Source of the DNA: Bactrocera neohumeralis
Taxonomy: Eukaryota; Arthropoda; Insecta; Diptera; Tephritidae
Direction: 5' to 3'
Assembly: GCF_024586455.1 (NCBI RefSeq)
Contig: NC_065919.1
Coordinates: forward strand, 39,284,839 to 39,348,838
Length of the DNA stretch: 64,000 bases
The position numbers and the translations under genes are program-made. Positions 1 through 11,078 of this stretch are shown here, in pieces. The notes under the pieces were generated by a model. It had not been told where the DNA came from, searched no databases, and was given only the letters and a program-made list of their open reading frames with translations. Each line of letters opens with the position of its first letter. Positions within the stretch are counted from its first letter, which is position 1.

Positions 1-7
1 GTATGTA

Positions 8-648
8 TGTTGAGTAAAAATTGAGATGTCTGTATGAAAATTAATACACGTATTCCTTGTGAAAAAAGTGAGAACGAGTTTGTAGATGGCTGCAATCAGA
101 CCACTTCAACGCTCACAAACGCGATTAAATTAAAACTTATAAAGTGTCATGACTAAGCATTAAATTAAGATATAGTACAACGGAAGCCCTGTGAGCTAAA
201 AAAAAACGACTAAGTGTCCAAATCGTACCAAAACTATTAATGCCCGCAGATACCGAATATGATGATCAAAGTTTCAATTGCGAACCTTTTATCGAAAATA
301 TCGGACAATCTGTAAGGGGAGAGAGGGTGCGAATTTTCCAAATTTTAATGTACGCTTGTTTCAGAAATGGTTTGAGGCGCGTCAATATCTCCCTTAGATA
401 TACGGCGGACCTAATAGAAAAATTTTCAAATTTCCAGACGACTTTATACCGCATATGGCGGCAAATATGTAAGTTTTTTTTAATAACTGTGCATATTTGT
501 GCTTAGAATATCGGTGAAAACTTGCCGTAAACCGCATAAAATTTACAAATCCTATGGACCTGACGGAATTCCCGGTTTTGATCCTGGCAATCTGCAAGAC
601 TTTGAAATATTCGCCTACACCCGAACTTGACCCTTTCTTACTTGTTTA
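8..648 (+). repeat. Dispersed fly repeat, copy A
   Basis: This is a decayed copy of the family represented best at 39.46-40.72 kb. Shared pieces in the same order are TTGAGTAAAAATTGAGAT at the left, an ACCGAATATG block near 255, ATCGAAAATATCGG near 293, the GACTTTATACCGCATAT block near 440, GTGCATATTTGTGCTTAGAAT near 490 and the terminal CCCGAACTTGACCC with TTTCTTACTTG near 640. No convincing protein is encoded; the short open frames here are accidental. Confidence 0.6.
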
Positions 649-650
649 TG

Positions 651-1325
651 ATAGTCTGATGGCGATAGCTTAGCTTTTGCAGAGAAAAACTTTTATTCCA
701 TCAACAAATTAGTTGAAATGTCATCAACTGAATTTTTTTATTGTGTATGCCACCGCCAATTCAGTGGCATCCTCGGGATTATTCCCACTTTAAATTTATC
801 GGAGCTAATTAGTTAATTGCTGATCTCTTGGATTATTTAAAACACATATGTATATAGTATGTTCGTACTGGCCGAAAATTCTGGTCAAGTACTGAGCTAT
901 ATGTAGTTAGCTATGTGTATTTTATATAAAAGTCCGCAGAATAAGAGAAGTATGAAAACGACAGCAAAATAATAAACCGTTAGTTTATGCACATACAAAT
1001 ATTTTAACTATAAAATAGTATGTTCAATAGTGCCTTCTTCTTCACTTTCAAACTGAAATAATTAATCCTTGAAATTACTAGCATTCGAAAATATAATATT
1101 AATTATATTAAACTTTGAACAGTTTCAAACTCATGCATACGTACATATATGTATATTTTAATACGAATACTACTTATTTCTGCTACAAATTGGCATTTAT
1201 ATACATAAATTACATTTGTGCATCCCTTAATTAAATTCTTATTATAGAGTTAAAACCATGCTTTCTTGCCTATTATTATTACAAGTGTGGTGTGCTTTTT
1301 GTTGTCGGTACTTTTGTTTTAGTTG
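651..1325. other. AT-rich flank downstream of NPFR
   Basis: About 675 bases without a coding signal. It should contain the 3' UTR of NPFR (transcribed toward lower coordinates), but I see no clear minus-strand AATAAA close to the stop. Short ATACATATGT-type microsatellite runs occur near 1140-1210. Confidence 0.5.
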
Positions 1326-2138
1326 TCAATTTACCGCAGTCAGAGTTGTCACTTCAATGGAAATTGGATTTTCTGTCAGCGCTATCGACTCGGTCACGGC
1401 ACTTCGTAAGCCAACGCCATTGTTGTTGGGCAACAACTTCAAATCACCCTTGGATATTTCGGCGTGCTTTCGTCTCCGACGTGTCTGTCCACTGCCTGTC
1501 GTGTGACCATTAAGAGCAACATTAGTGTTTTCTTTAGAACCACATATTAATTCTCTAAATTCTTTACGGAAATTGTCATTCAGCCATCCATAGAGCAGAG
1601 GATTCGTGCACGCGGAACTCATGCCGAGCATGTGACAACAAGCATATATGACAAGCATGTGTTCCGTCACCGCCATTGGACTCCGCATATCTGCATATAA
1701 ATTGTAAACATTTAAGGGCATCCACGATATGCCGAAAATCAGTGCAATCGTTATCAATAAGCAGTTTGTCCGTTGCATGCGGCGGCCACGTTCCGCGTTG
1801 CGTTGTGGCGTTTGCATTGCCACCACCGTTGTACGACTTCGTAGTTTCTTATAGATGCCGAAATATGCACCAGATACGATCAGTATTGGCACCAAGTATT
1901 GCACGCAGAGCGAAAATATTGAATAATAGAATCGTCCATGACTCACGGGCCAATCTTCGACGCAGAAGCATACACCATGGATGCCTAAGGATTCCAGAAG
2001 TGGCGGTATTTCTGCCTGTTCCAGGCGTTTGTAGATGAAGAGGGGGCTGGCCAACAGCATCGCGAATAGCCATATGCCAGCTAGAATGGCTATGACACCA
2101 CCAACCTGAAGGCTTTCCCGTGTCGGATATACAATTAG
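1326..2138 (-). CDS. NPFR: NPFR terminal coding exon: TM4 to C-terminus
   Basis: The acceptor TAATTTCCAG precedes 2138 and the exon opens in phase 0 with LIVYPTRESLQ, continuing DRYQ from the previous exon. The 813 bases end in a stop at 1326. Extracellular loop 2 has a cysteine pair region (GVCFCVEDWP), TM5 follows FYYSIFSLCVQYL, intracellular loop 3 is basic (ERGRRMQRTN), TM6 has SWMP and TM7 NPLLYGWLND. The preceding intron of 2.17 kb holds a mariner relic and other repeats. Confidence 0.92.
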   Translation of the reverse strand, partial: LIVYPTRESLQVGGVIAILAGIWLFAMLLASPLFIYKRLEQAEIPPLLESLGIHGVCFCVEDWPVSHGRFYYSIFSLCVQYLVPILIVSGAYFGIYKKLRSRTTVVAMQTPQRNAERGRRMQRTNCLLITIALIFGISWMPLNVYNLYADMRSPMAVTEHMLVIYACCHMLGMSSACTNPLLYGWLNDNFRKEFRELICGSKENTNVALNGHTTGSGQTRRRRKHAEISKGDLKLLPNNNGVGLRSAVTESIALTENPISIEVTTLTAVN

Positions 2139-5089
2139 CTGGAAATTAAAAATATAAAAGTGTTTTATGAAGCAAACTGGGAGATAATAGTGTTACTTTA
2201 CTACGAAAAGAAAATTTAATAGACGCTAAACTGGTTAAACTCTTGGATCGTCTAATCAATAATTAAAATACCAATTATTGAGTGGTAGTACTGTAGTTGT
2301 TAGTAAATAAACTGTGCAGCTTGAAAAACATTGCAGTGCTAAATTTATTAGTTGATGTTCTGACAACAGTTTAACCAATCTGGAACATGCTAGGGCTTCA
2401 ATTCCCTTTCCTCACACCACATACCCTAGTTTCATAATCAATTTTTATAACCACCATCCATCGTTGAAAAATAATTCAGACGTGAAGAAATACTTCAGCT
2501 CCTTCAGCGAATTCTGTTTTATCTCTTTGATCGACTGAAAACAGGTTCTACGGAGCGGCAATTTCACTTTGGGGAACGAGGAAGAATCACATGGAGTCAA
2601 ATATGGTGAATACGGTGGTTTCTCGATGGTATTTATTCGGTTTTTGACTTTAAATTCGGTCACAATCGTACTTTTTTTGAGAAAGTAAAAAAAAAATTGA
2701 AAATAACTCATTTTTATCGAGGCGAGTCGAACAAACTCGCGTCTTATACCCAAAATATCCACCAAAAATTTTCAAACCGACTCGTGAAAAATATCGAGCT
2801 CTCTTGCCATCTCTCTAATACTTGCCTGACGATTTTCAAGCACCATACCCTTCACTTTTTTTTAATATTTTATCAGTTGAAAAGGTCGAAGGTCGTCCAG
2901 AACGAGGCATGTCTTTAACGGTATCTCGATCGTTTTTGAAAGCTTTGCACCGCTCGTAGGCTTGCGTTTTTGAAACACCGTAAGTCTTTTTCAACATTCG
3001 CAATGGTTCCGCACACGAAACTTCGCTAGAAATAAAAAATTTGAGACGAATTCTTTGTTCGATATTTTTATCCATTGTAAAAATCGCAACGCACTTCTAA
3101 GGTGTACCGATTTAAGCAGCTGCTGTAAGCGTTAGTACATATTCGGCGTAGTAATTAAGGACAACGTCCGGTGTGTTTAACGTGGGTACCTGCTGAGGAC
3201 AGCCTTACCCCACGACGCTCAAAAGCACAGCGGATCAAAGCGACTGAAAATGCTGGGCATTTCAGTACCAATTGGCATTGTGGAAAGGGCACACTAACCA
3301 CATTGGTAAGTTTCGAGGCCCATCAAAAACCTCTGCCGTGCTTTAGGTTCTGCACCCGGTTGCAATGTAACTCCACATTCAACTGACAAAGTGTCATTTC
3401 TTCCCGCATTTGGATTTTAACCACAACCACCACGATAATCCCCGAGAGTAATTAAGGAAAACAATCGTTGTGATTTACGTGAGTGCTTTCTTTGAAGTAC
3501 ATATGTAGTTCAATACAGTTTATTGCACGTATTTTTGGTTCCAATTGGTTTAGGTGGATGGGGACACCTTTACCACCTTGGTCCGGCACCCGCCCGCAGT
3601 GCGGCTCCACACTGGATTGAGTAAACTCCATGAGCAGATTGAAGTAAACTCCAAGGGCTAACTGCTCCGCGTGGTACCAGGTTAAAGTCCCTGGTAAGAC
3701 CTTGTAGCTCTTGCTACTACCAGTTGAGCGCCCTCATCTCAATGACTGGTCGCTTGAACTTCAAATGTCTTTATATTAGGAATTTCAAATAAAGTCTATA
3801 ATATAATTTCAAGCTGGGTATTATAGCACTATCTCGGACATAGACTATGCTGACATTTCAAGGCAAGCCCAGAAAGAAAGACACAGTGCATATGGATTTT
3901 ATGTAGTCGCCTCTTACGACAGACATACCTTACCGCGGGCAAATTCTAACACCTACCCGCAGGGAGAAGTAATTAAGGACAGTCGTACCAACTAAATATT
4001 TGAAAGAAAATATATATATCTCTTTCAATTCCGGAAATAATTTGGTGGACTTTTTAATTTCTTTGGGCTATCTGGCGCAACGTCTTACATGCCTAAATGG
4101 CCTGTACGGATTTGAGGAAATCACTTACGAATATTCACTTAATAATAGCGAACTCCTAATACTACAGACTATCATTTCATCGAGGGCGTGAAAACTTTTA
4201 AAATCTCTCTGTTGAGACCCACATACTGACGTACTTTTGTTTTTGCATAGTTATATGATTTCTGTAGCACGTTATTATATAAAAATAACATTGCACGGAA
4301 ACTCACCTGATACCTGTCAAAGGCAATGGCTGTTATGGAAATGGTCGAGACGAAAATGCTCACCGCTTGCAGCATGGCAACTAATTTGCATATTACTTCC
4401 AACATCCCGAACGGCCAGTACTTTGAGAGGATTTCCAACAACGTTATAGGCATTGTTATTACACATAACAATAGATCTGAAATTAGTGTAGTTCGAAGAA
4501 GGATTTATCATTTGCATTTGATAAAACAACAGTAATTATAACGGTAAATAAGACTAGGCAAACATTATAAATAAATCGACATAAACATGCAAGTGCATAA
4601 AAATATACATTTGTAGATATATGTACATATATTGAGAAAACATACATATGTATATATTGCAATTCAAGGAACTCCTCAATTCAAAGGAAAGTTAAATGCA
4701 AGTTTACACTCACCAGAAATAGCCAAGTTCAGTATGAATAGGTTGCGGGCGGTGCGCATTATGGGCTTTCTCACTACCGCCATCACGACGAAGATGTTGC
4801 CGACTGTACCAAATATAATCATACCCAAGTAAATGCTTATGAGTGCGTAATGCCAGTGATCGCTGACGGCGCGATTTCTTGAAAACCGGTCAACGAGATT
4901 CTTTCCCTGCGTCACGAATAGACTTGAATTCGGCTGGGCGGTTAAATTGCTCATATCTACTTCCATGTAGTCTGCCAAAGGGCCGCCCTCTCCACTTGCA
5001 GTCGAGATGGAATTAAACAATTCCATTCCTGAGGCAGTAGAGGGAACACCTGCATCCAGTGCCGGTTCTGAGTGCGTTATATTTATTAT
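1326..5089 (-). CDS. NPFR: Neuropeptide F receptor (NPFR), rhodopsin-family GPCR; three coding exons
   Basis: A seven-transmembrane receptor of the plasma membrane; in Drosophila NPFR binds neuropeptide F and signals in feeding and reward circuits. Joining 5089-4714, 4476-4307 and 2138-1326 on the minus strand gives about 452 residues with every splice phase matching. Visible hallmarks are TM1 with GNIFVV, TM2 LNLAISDLLL (its D codon is split by intron 2), TM3 ending in the DRY motif, TM5 QYLVPILIV, TM6 FGISWMPLN and TM7 NPLLY. N-glycosylation sites (NLT, NSS) precede TM1. The tail ends with a basic RRRRK stretch and TESIAL-type residues, as I recall from the Drosophila protein. Length is close to the fly orthologue (about 480). 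The frame is open up to the first acceptor without a convincing start, so the initiator Met probably sits in an upstream exon. No disabling changes seen, so it looks functional. Confidence 0.92.
2445..3075 (-). pseudogene. Mariner transposase relic inside NPFR intron
   Basis: On the minus strand, 3075 downward reads a mariner helix-turn-helix start (IEQRIRLKFF, VSCAEPLRML, KTQAYERCKAF, MPRSGRPSTFST). Lower down, 2765-2445 reads VDILGIRREFVRLASIK and then YSPYLTPCD, the third catalytic aspartate region, and ending LKELKYFFTS. The part holding the first two catalytic aspartates is missing, replaced by a T-rich join near 2690, so it is an internally deleted dead copy. It resembles the relic at 57.6-58.3 kb, sharing the VDILG and KLPLR..FQSI stretches. 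It lies in the NPFR intron in the same orientation as the gene. Confidence 0.85.
3110..3990 (-). repeat. LINE-leader-like repeat block
   Basis: The minus strand carries GTCGTAAGAGGCGACTAC near 3920 with a CCGCGGTAAGG block before it, then TGGTACCACGCGGAG near 3690 and a GC-richer stretch to about 3540. I recall such sequence from leaders of insect non-LTR elements. A second GC-rich block (3160-3420) is flanked, like the first, by AATTAAGGA (3153 and 3971), suggesting insertion units. No reverse transcriptase is present. Assignment is tentative. Confidence 0.35.
4307..4476 (-). CDS. NPFR: NPFR coding exon: TM2 to TM3 with DRY motif
   Basis: The acceptor TAATTTCAG precedes 4476 and the donor CAG|GTGAGT follows 4307. 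The 170 bases begin with two bases completing Asp and end in phase 0 after DRYQ. The exon carries LLLCVITMPITLLEILSKYW, the TM3 cysteine (VICKLVAML) expected to pair with extracellular loop 2, and ISITAIAFDRY. The intron to the next 5' exon is only 237 bp. Confidence 0.9.
4714..5089 (-). CDS. NPFR: NPFR coding exon: extracellular N-terminus to TM2 start
   Basis: The acceptor ATTACAG lies just before 5089 and the donor CTG|GTGAGT just after 4714. The 376 bases leave one extra base (phase 1), the G of an Asp codon completed in the next exon. The exon opens with Ile-Ile-Asn, recalling the Ile-Ile-Ser that follows Met in the Drosophila protein as I remember it. A downstream in-frame ATG at 5026 exists but would drop about 21 residues that are open back to the acceptor. 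It encodes the glycosylated N-terminus, TM1, and RTARNLFILNLAIS at the start of TM2. Confidence 0.9.
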
Positions 5090-5268
5090 CTGTAATGATA
5101 AGGAAACGAAATCATTTTATTTATGTACATATGTATGTACATATATAATTCGGTACACGGCACCAAAAATTAAGCTTAACAACCAACTTATTAAATTAAT
5201 TGTATATTAGTTGTTTCTGAAATTCTGTCATATATTATATATATAGCATATACTTTCTATAATATTAC

Positions 5269-5271
5269 CAT
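5269..5271 (-). other. Alternative NPFR initiator site
   Basis: Minus-strand ATG in an AACC context followed directly by GTAATA, a possible but weak donor. It would give a 179 bp first intron to the acceptor at 5090 and is the competitor of the site at 50.78 kb. Confidence 0.2.
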
Positions 5272-5274
5272 GGT

Positions 5275-5770
5275 TTGTTTCCAGTAGTGGTTGTTTGGAA
5301 AGGGAAATTAAATGCGAAGAGAAGAAAAAAGCGCACTACCACCTTGGTCGAACTATGCCACAAACTTCGCCTGTCAAGATTTGACATTTTGTTTCCACAG
5401 TTGAGAATATCTCTCGCTTGGAAGGCCCACAAAAAATGTATTTTTCAGACGGTGGCTGTATTTTTCCAAAATATTTGTTTCTTCTTTGTAAGCTACATAT
5501 TTATCGGTCCGCTTTTGTATACAGTGGTTATAGAAAAATCACACATTGGCATGCCCAAAAACCAAGACTCATAAAGGACTCAAAAGGACTGGTGGCCAAG
5601 CAAAGTATTGATTCGATTCACCACATTTTAAGACAAGGATATGCATATTATTATCGCGGAAAAATGTTTCCCGAATTTCAGTAATATATCTCACAGTTTG
5701 ATCGAAAGTTGACCATACGAACTGGGGACCACATATTTGGCGTCTGGCTTCTTGAAAAGTTATATTTCGA
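5275..5770 (+). other. Unidentified sequence with broken open frames
   Basis: Two overlapping plus-strand frames of 99 and 88 codons run through 5275-5684. Neither shows a motif I recognise, and their translations look like out-of-frame relic (runs of aromatic residues, ICFFFVSYIF). It may be the eroded 5' part of a repeat, since 5700-5760 has a faint resemblance to 55.6 kb. I make no functional call. Confidence 0.25.
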
Positions 5771-5829
5771 TTTCGATTTGAACGTAAGATGAAATACCTT
5801 GAAGATACTTTTTGTGCAAAGTTTTAGCT

Positions 5830-6545
5830 GGGTACATTGGTTGATTCTTGGTTTGTATACTGGAAAATGAAAGAATCAGATGGTATTAAAAAATATGTTA
5901 TATGGAAAGTAGGCGTGGTCTGGATTATGTACCGTTCCGAGTTGGCGAGATATGGATTTTCACTTAAATGTGGACGATGGCACGGTCATTGCTCACATTT
6001 GACAACGGGTCTTATCGGGCAATGTTATATCCAGATATATTGATTGGTGCTTCGGTTTCTTACAGGAAATTCCAGAATCAGATGATCAAGAGTGATTTCA
6101 CCTAAATATGGGTGATGTCACGCCTATCGTCCACTTTCGGCATCAGCTCTTATCGAGCCTCCTTGTGCCATCCTGGATGTAAAATTAACAGTCTATGACG
6201 CATTTAGTTAATGAATTATCACACTTGTAGTGAGTTTTAACAAAATTGTTATAGGGGGAGTGGGCGGGGTTATCTTCTGTTGTCACTTATTTTTACAATG
6301 TCGGTCATGGTGCTTAAGTTATTTTTCCTGAGCGAATACTCAAGTTTCATTAAGATATCTCACGTTACAGCTTGCACGGACGGATGGACACACAGAAAGT
6401 GACCCGGATTTCGACACGTCTCGTCATCCTGAACATTTATGTATATAACCCAATATCTATCTCGTTTAGTTTTAGGTGATACATACAACCGTTAGGCGAA
6501 CAAAACTATTATACCCTCTAGCAACATGTTGCAAGGGTATAAAAA
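5830..6545 (-). repeat. Dispersed fly repeat, copy B (inverted)
   Basis: The right end, read on the minus strand from 6545, is TTTATACCCTTGCAACATGT followed by a TTTTGTTCGCCTAACGGTTG block and a GTCATCCTG-type block. This matches the left end of copy D at 39.46 kb (GCTACAGAGTATTATAA, then CACCTAACGGTTGTACG). The inner part is rearranged, with two degenerate versions of a CATTTGACAACGGG / GGTCTTATCGGGC segment. Microsatellite-like ends and lack of genes fit a non-coding repeat. Confidence 0.6.
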
Positions 6546-6791
6546 TAATACTCTCTAGTGTGCATGTGTGTGTTATAATGGATTTGAATTAAATTCTAGA
6601 TTGCATTTCCACCATTTGTTTGTGCTAAATATTGGAAGGGAGAGTATGATCGGAATTTCGTTCACTTTGCTGGTGCCTTAGTAAAGCTTTAATTTATGGG
6701 AATTCAAAATCTTGCACCATTTATGATATCTTATATTTCTGTTTTCAAAAACATTTTTTGTTCAAATTTATGTTTAGTCTTTCAATAAGGT

Positions 6792-9028
6792 TTATAATAA
6801 TTTGCTTTTACAAAATTTTTTTTTTTCTTTCATATACGAAAATTTTGCTGTACCCACACGAGTACAATGGTCAAAAGTGTATATTTTAAAACAGTCGCGT
6901 TCCACGCACAAAGCAGTACCACATAGCTCGCAAATCCACCTGATTCGTTTATGGCAGACTCTGCATCTAAGAGGCTTGAGGATTCTCTTTGGAAAATGTG
7001 CTCCTCCAGCTGTAGAAACACTTGGAGCTAACGCGCGCTTAGAATATCTTTTCAATGTGTAGTGTCATAGGTAGTATCGGGTAATGTCACGTTGAAACTC
7101 AAGCAAATCTTTGGTACTATTATTAAGTCTTTGTACAGCTTCCAAGCGTTTACCATTGTGGAGCACATCATCGAAGTAAACAGCGGCCACCACCATTTTT
7201 TGCCTCGAATCCTAATTTTGTATACATTTACGGCCTGATCATGTAGATCAACACCGCCCAAACTGTGGTTGTAATTTGAAAGTAAATTTGGCTGAGGTAT
7301 ACTTATCTTTTTTTGTTCCAGTTTTGACCAACGCTTTACGTATTTCAACGGTTCAACCGTATCAAAATTAGTTCCCATAGCTACGACATTATTGTCATTC
7401 CACTTGACAAACAATATTTTATTATTGTGGTCGTATTTGATCTCGAAATATCCTCTTGCTTTGTTTTGGAAACATTTTTTTGGATTCAAAAGACATTTTT
7501 TAGTTATATTTTCGCTTGTTGTTCCTACGACTTTGAAGTTTTTCTCACGCAACATAAGTAGAAGTTCATGACTTGTGAAAAAATTGTCAAAATAGATAAT
7601 ATGATCGCTTATTTATGGTTTTTATTAGATCGAACACAACTCGAGATCCAAGGGGAAGATGTCTTGTATCACTATCAACATTTTTAGCACCACAGTAAGT
7701 ATCAAATTGGTACAAGCACCCACAGTTACTTGTGAGCATCCAGTTTTTAAATTCGAATCTTACGGGCTTTCCTTTGATGAATTGTTTCGCTGAATGATGG
7801 CCAAAATATTTTACCATTGCCTCGTCAATTGAAGGCTTTTCGTGCATAAAACCCCACCTTTGAAACTTTTCGCATAATAGACTCGACAGTGGGCGAGTTT
7901 TTGCCATTTTATCAGACTTGTCAATTTCATTATTGTTTGTAAAATGAATGTGGCGTTTTATTTCCAAAAATCTGTTTTTAGAAATGTTATTGCTTACAAG
8001 AGGTGATAACGTGTCTTCATCCAATTGCCAGTATATAGATTCTCTTGGCATTGAATGGTGACCAGAGTAAAATAAAATGCCTAAAAAGACTTTTAGATCA
8101 TCTTCGTCGAATATAAATTCATGCGAACTTTTTTGAGAAGCATACAAATGAGTTTGTTCTATGATCAGTTGTACAACATCTTTATCAAACAGTGTCTCAA
8201 ATACCTTAACGGGACTTCCACCATCCAAATCCAATTTCATTTTCATCTTATTTTCTATATTTTTTCGTTGTTCCAAATATGGTTTACAGATCGTATTTCA
8301 GCACCCATTCTTTGTAGCTGGGCAAGCGGTATTTAATCTTCGCTGTCAAAGTTTATGCTGTTATTGAATACTTCCACGCGTCCAGCAACGTCGCCAGGCA
8401 AGTTTATTTCATTTATGTTATCTTCATCACCTTCCTCTTCGTCAGCATTGACATCGACATCAGGAGGAATCATCACGATATCGACGTCATCTGCCTCATC
8501 ATCGTCCGCGATGTCAGCTAAAGCCTGTGAAAGTTGTTTATATCTCTTTCCATAAAAACACGAAGTGGAAATAGCCATCCTAACCAAAAGATACAATTTT
8601 TTATTTCACCCACACATTTTGCCATTGTACCTAAGCTGGTACACAACTTTTAAAAGGCACATACCACAAATAAGAATAGGTTTTTCAAATGGGTTTTTTT
8701 TTGGAAAATTGATCTCTTTAGTCTTATCTCACACAACACAAAATTTTAAAACTAACAACTGAGAGAGAATAGCTCATCAACAGCAAAATAATGACTAAAG
8801 ACACAAAATCACACAATATGAAAAAACCGCACAGAAGTTGACGCCACAAAAAGTGCCGTTATGAATTCGCGTGAAGCGAATGTATTTTTTTTTTTGTTGT
8901 TTCTAGGAATAAAACTACGCATATGATCAAAAATTTGTGTGCAAATACTTAGCATTGAGTTACGCCACAGGCCTAAACTTGACTGATTTTCTGTACACAA
9001 GCGAGTACAATGGTTGTAAATGGGTTAA
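6792..9028 (-). mobile_element. piggyBac-like DNA transposon (decayed)
   Basis: The transposase relic (6830-8596, minus) is followed at its upstream side by a terminus reading, on the minus strand, TTAACCCATTTACAACCATT from 9028. TTAA is the piggyBac target site and CCC the usual first bases of its terminal repeat. The left terminus is not recognisable. A related end, AATGGTTGTAAATAGGTTA, occurs alone at 14.59 kb. Within the element the 21-mer starting CCATTGTACTCG recurs in direct orientation at about 6870 with three mismatches. The adjoining gypsy relic starts just beyond the TTAA. Confidence 0.8.
6830..8596 (-). pseudogene. piggyBac transposase pseudogene
   Basis: Reading from 8578, the N-terminus is acidic (ADIADDDEADDVDIVM). 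The core follows in a second frame: FLGILFYSGHHSMP, then PSIDEAMVKYFG with the first catalytic Asp, GSRVVFDLI with the second, and, after a shift near 7610, IYFDNFFTSHELL with the third. Beyond come YNHSLGGVDLHDQAV and RGKKWWWPLF, typical of the family, and a C-terminal zinc-binding segment (RCRVCHKRIRW, CELCGTALC). Breaks are a stop at 8333 with a frame change before 8276, a shift near 7610 and another near 7055. All three catalytic aspartates survive, so the copy is fairly young, but it cannot make an intact enzyme. Confidence 0.9.
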
Positions 9029-9046
9029 AATGTTCTTGTAGTAGGA

Positions 9047-10130
9047 TTCACGACGCCATTTTCAGTTCACTGTCGTGCTGCTGCAGTCTGCCGCGCTCAT
9101 TGTGTTCAGCGCAAACAACAAGAATAATGTGTCAATCGAAGCGTTCGCGAAAATTATACCGTGCTTTGATGGGGAATCTATTCCAATTCGCCAGTGGATT
9201 GCTAATTTCGATGAAAATGCTGAGGCTTATGACTTGACACCCAAGCAAAAGTATGTCAACGCACGCAACAAAATGAAAGGCACAGCAGCATTGTTTTTAG
9301 AAACTGTCACAGTATGAGTCGTTGTGTATTACATTACTGGAGGAGTTCGATAAAACACCACGCAGCGCAGAGGTACATAAACAGCTAAGGCAACGACGAA
9401 AACTTGCATCAGAGAAATTCCATGAGTACGTTCTCTGCGCAAAATAGCAGCGGTAGGTAATGTAGAAGAGGAATCATTGATTTCGTACATAGCTGATGGA
9501 GTCGAAGTGAGAAATGATCAAAAATATCCCTTATATAGCGCACGAACCTATAAAGAATTAATCAAAGCATACGAATTGATCGAGCCGTTGGTTAAGCCTA
9601 ACGAAACAAGTAAACGTCGATATGCAGCAGGTGGTCGTGAGCAAATTGAAACAGATAAGAGTGGCAGTAACGTAGAGCGTAAGAATCAGCATTGTTTTAA
9701 TTGTGGTTCAACACAACACAAAAAGGTCGATTGCAAACAAGACACAAAGGTTTTTAAATGTAATGGCACTGGTCATATGGCTAAGCAGTTTACCGAGTAT
9801 AGGCGTAATATCAACATTGTATTTAACAAAGAGCGAATGAAGCAGTTGACAATTAATAACGAAAACTTGTGCATTTTGGTAGACACTGGAGCAGACGTGT
9901 CGTTAATACGTATGGGTGTGTATGAGCAAATATTTAGCACATGCAAGTTGCAGAAAAGTTTCGCTACACTATATGGTTTAGGCAACGTCATCGCATATGT
10001 GGTGGGTGAATTTGTAGCGCAAGTCATCATCGACGGGTTATGTACGCAGCACACCTTTTTAGTAATCACAGATAGTAAAATCAATGTAGACGTAATCATT
10101 GGGTACAATTTCTTAAAAAAATTTGTTTGA
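9047..10130 (+). pseudogene. Gypsy gag and protease relic
   Basis: The gag start reads IEAFAKIIPCFDGESIPIRQ (about 9139), then MKGTAALFLETVTV before a stop at 9315 and a frame change. The 9477-10130 frame holds a CCHC zinc knuckle (HCFNCGSTQHKKVDC), a second knuckle that has lost a cysteine (FKCNGTGHMAKQF), and the aspartic protease motif VDTGADVSLI at about 9882. These domains package RNA and process the polyprotein in live elements. The stop at 9315, the missing cysteine and the shifts show it is dead. Confidence 0.85.
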
Positions 10131-10270
10131 ACAATGGACGTCGATGGTTATAGTGGTTTATTTTATGAGTAGCAACAATGAAGGAGATGTTAAACCAAAA
10201 TTCAAGAAAATTGTCGAAGAATTAAAAAATGAAATGAAAAAATGAAAACTATAAGCCGAGTTTTATTCAG

Positions 10271-11045
10271 TTGAACTGTACAATTAAGTTGAATATTGTT
10301 CCAAAAAATAATGATATCGTCTTCCGTGAGTCTCCTACTCGTTTGTCAATAGCGGAGAGAAAATTTGTAAAGGAACAAGTAGATGAATGGTTGCAAAAGG
10401 CATTATACTTGAGTCGTGCTCAGAGGTCGCAGCAAGGTGGTATTGGCAAAGAAAAAAGATGGACGCCACAGATTATGCGTAGACTTTCGTAAATTAAATA
10501 CAATGGTGTTAAAAGATAGGTTTGCCAATTGTTCAGGAAGTACTTGAAAAAATGCAAGCCGTCCACGTCGAAGTTGAAGAACGTTGTCTATGAATTTAAC
10601 AGAGCTCCATTTGGATTTTGCAACTCTCCCGCCGTTTTTGTGCGCTACATTAACTATATTTTCCAAAAATTAAAAAAACGATGGTATAATGGAGATGTAC
10701 ATATGTATGTAGATGACATCGTAATTTTTGGGCGTACAGAAGAACAATGTTTAAGCAATATGCAACGGTTATTACAATAAGCGCAGCAGTAGGGGCAAAG
10801 TGCCAATTTCTAAAAAATTGAATTGTTTTTCTTGGAGACGAGGTTGAAGACTGGCGCGTCTGGTCTAGCCAAGGTAAAATTAGAGCAGTCAAAAACTTTC
10901 CGATACCAAAAAACATACGAGACGTACAGGCGTTCCTGGGTTTAGCCGGATACTTTCGAAAATTTATCCGAGACTACGCTAAACATGCCAGACCATTGAC
11001 AGAACCGCTTAAAAGAGATACAGTATTTCAGATTGGAGAGACAAA
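10271..11045 (+). pseudogene. Gypsy reverse transcriptase and RNase H relic
   Basis: Fragments in several frames include SPTRLSIAERKFVKEQVDEW at the start, APFGFCNSPAVFVRYIN in the fingers/palm, and the active-site box YVDDIVIFG at about 10,715. FLGLAGYFRKFIRDYAKHAR, typical of the connection to RNase H, follows at about 10,940. Segments around the first catalytic Asp are deleted near 10,500. RNase H beyond the tether is largely missing before integrase begins near 11,080. Confidence 0.85.
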
Positions 11046-11078
11046 GGCTAGAGAGAGTTTTACAAATACACAAGCAGA

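Noticed and set aside
2697..2918. Plus-strand 73-codon frame
   Set aside because: Shadow of the minus-strand mariner relic.
4621..4660. ATACATATGT runs here and elsewhere as telomeric or regulatory repeats
   Set aside because: They are ordinary short microsatellites scattered through fly DNA.
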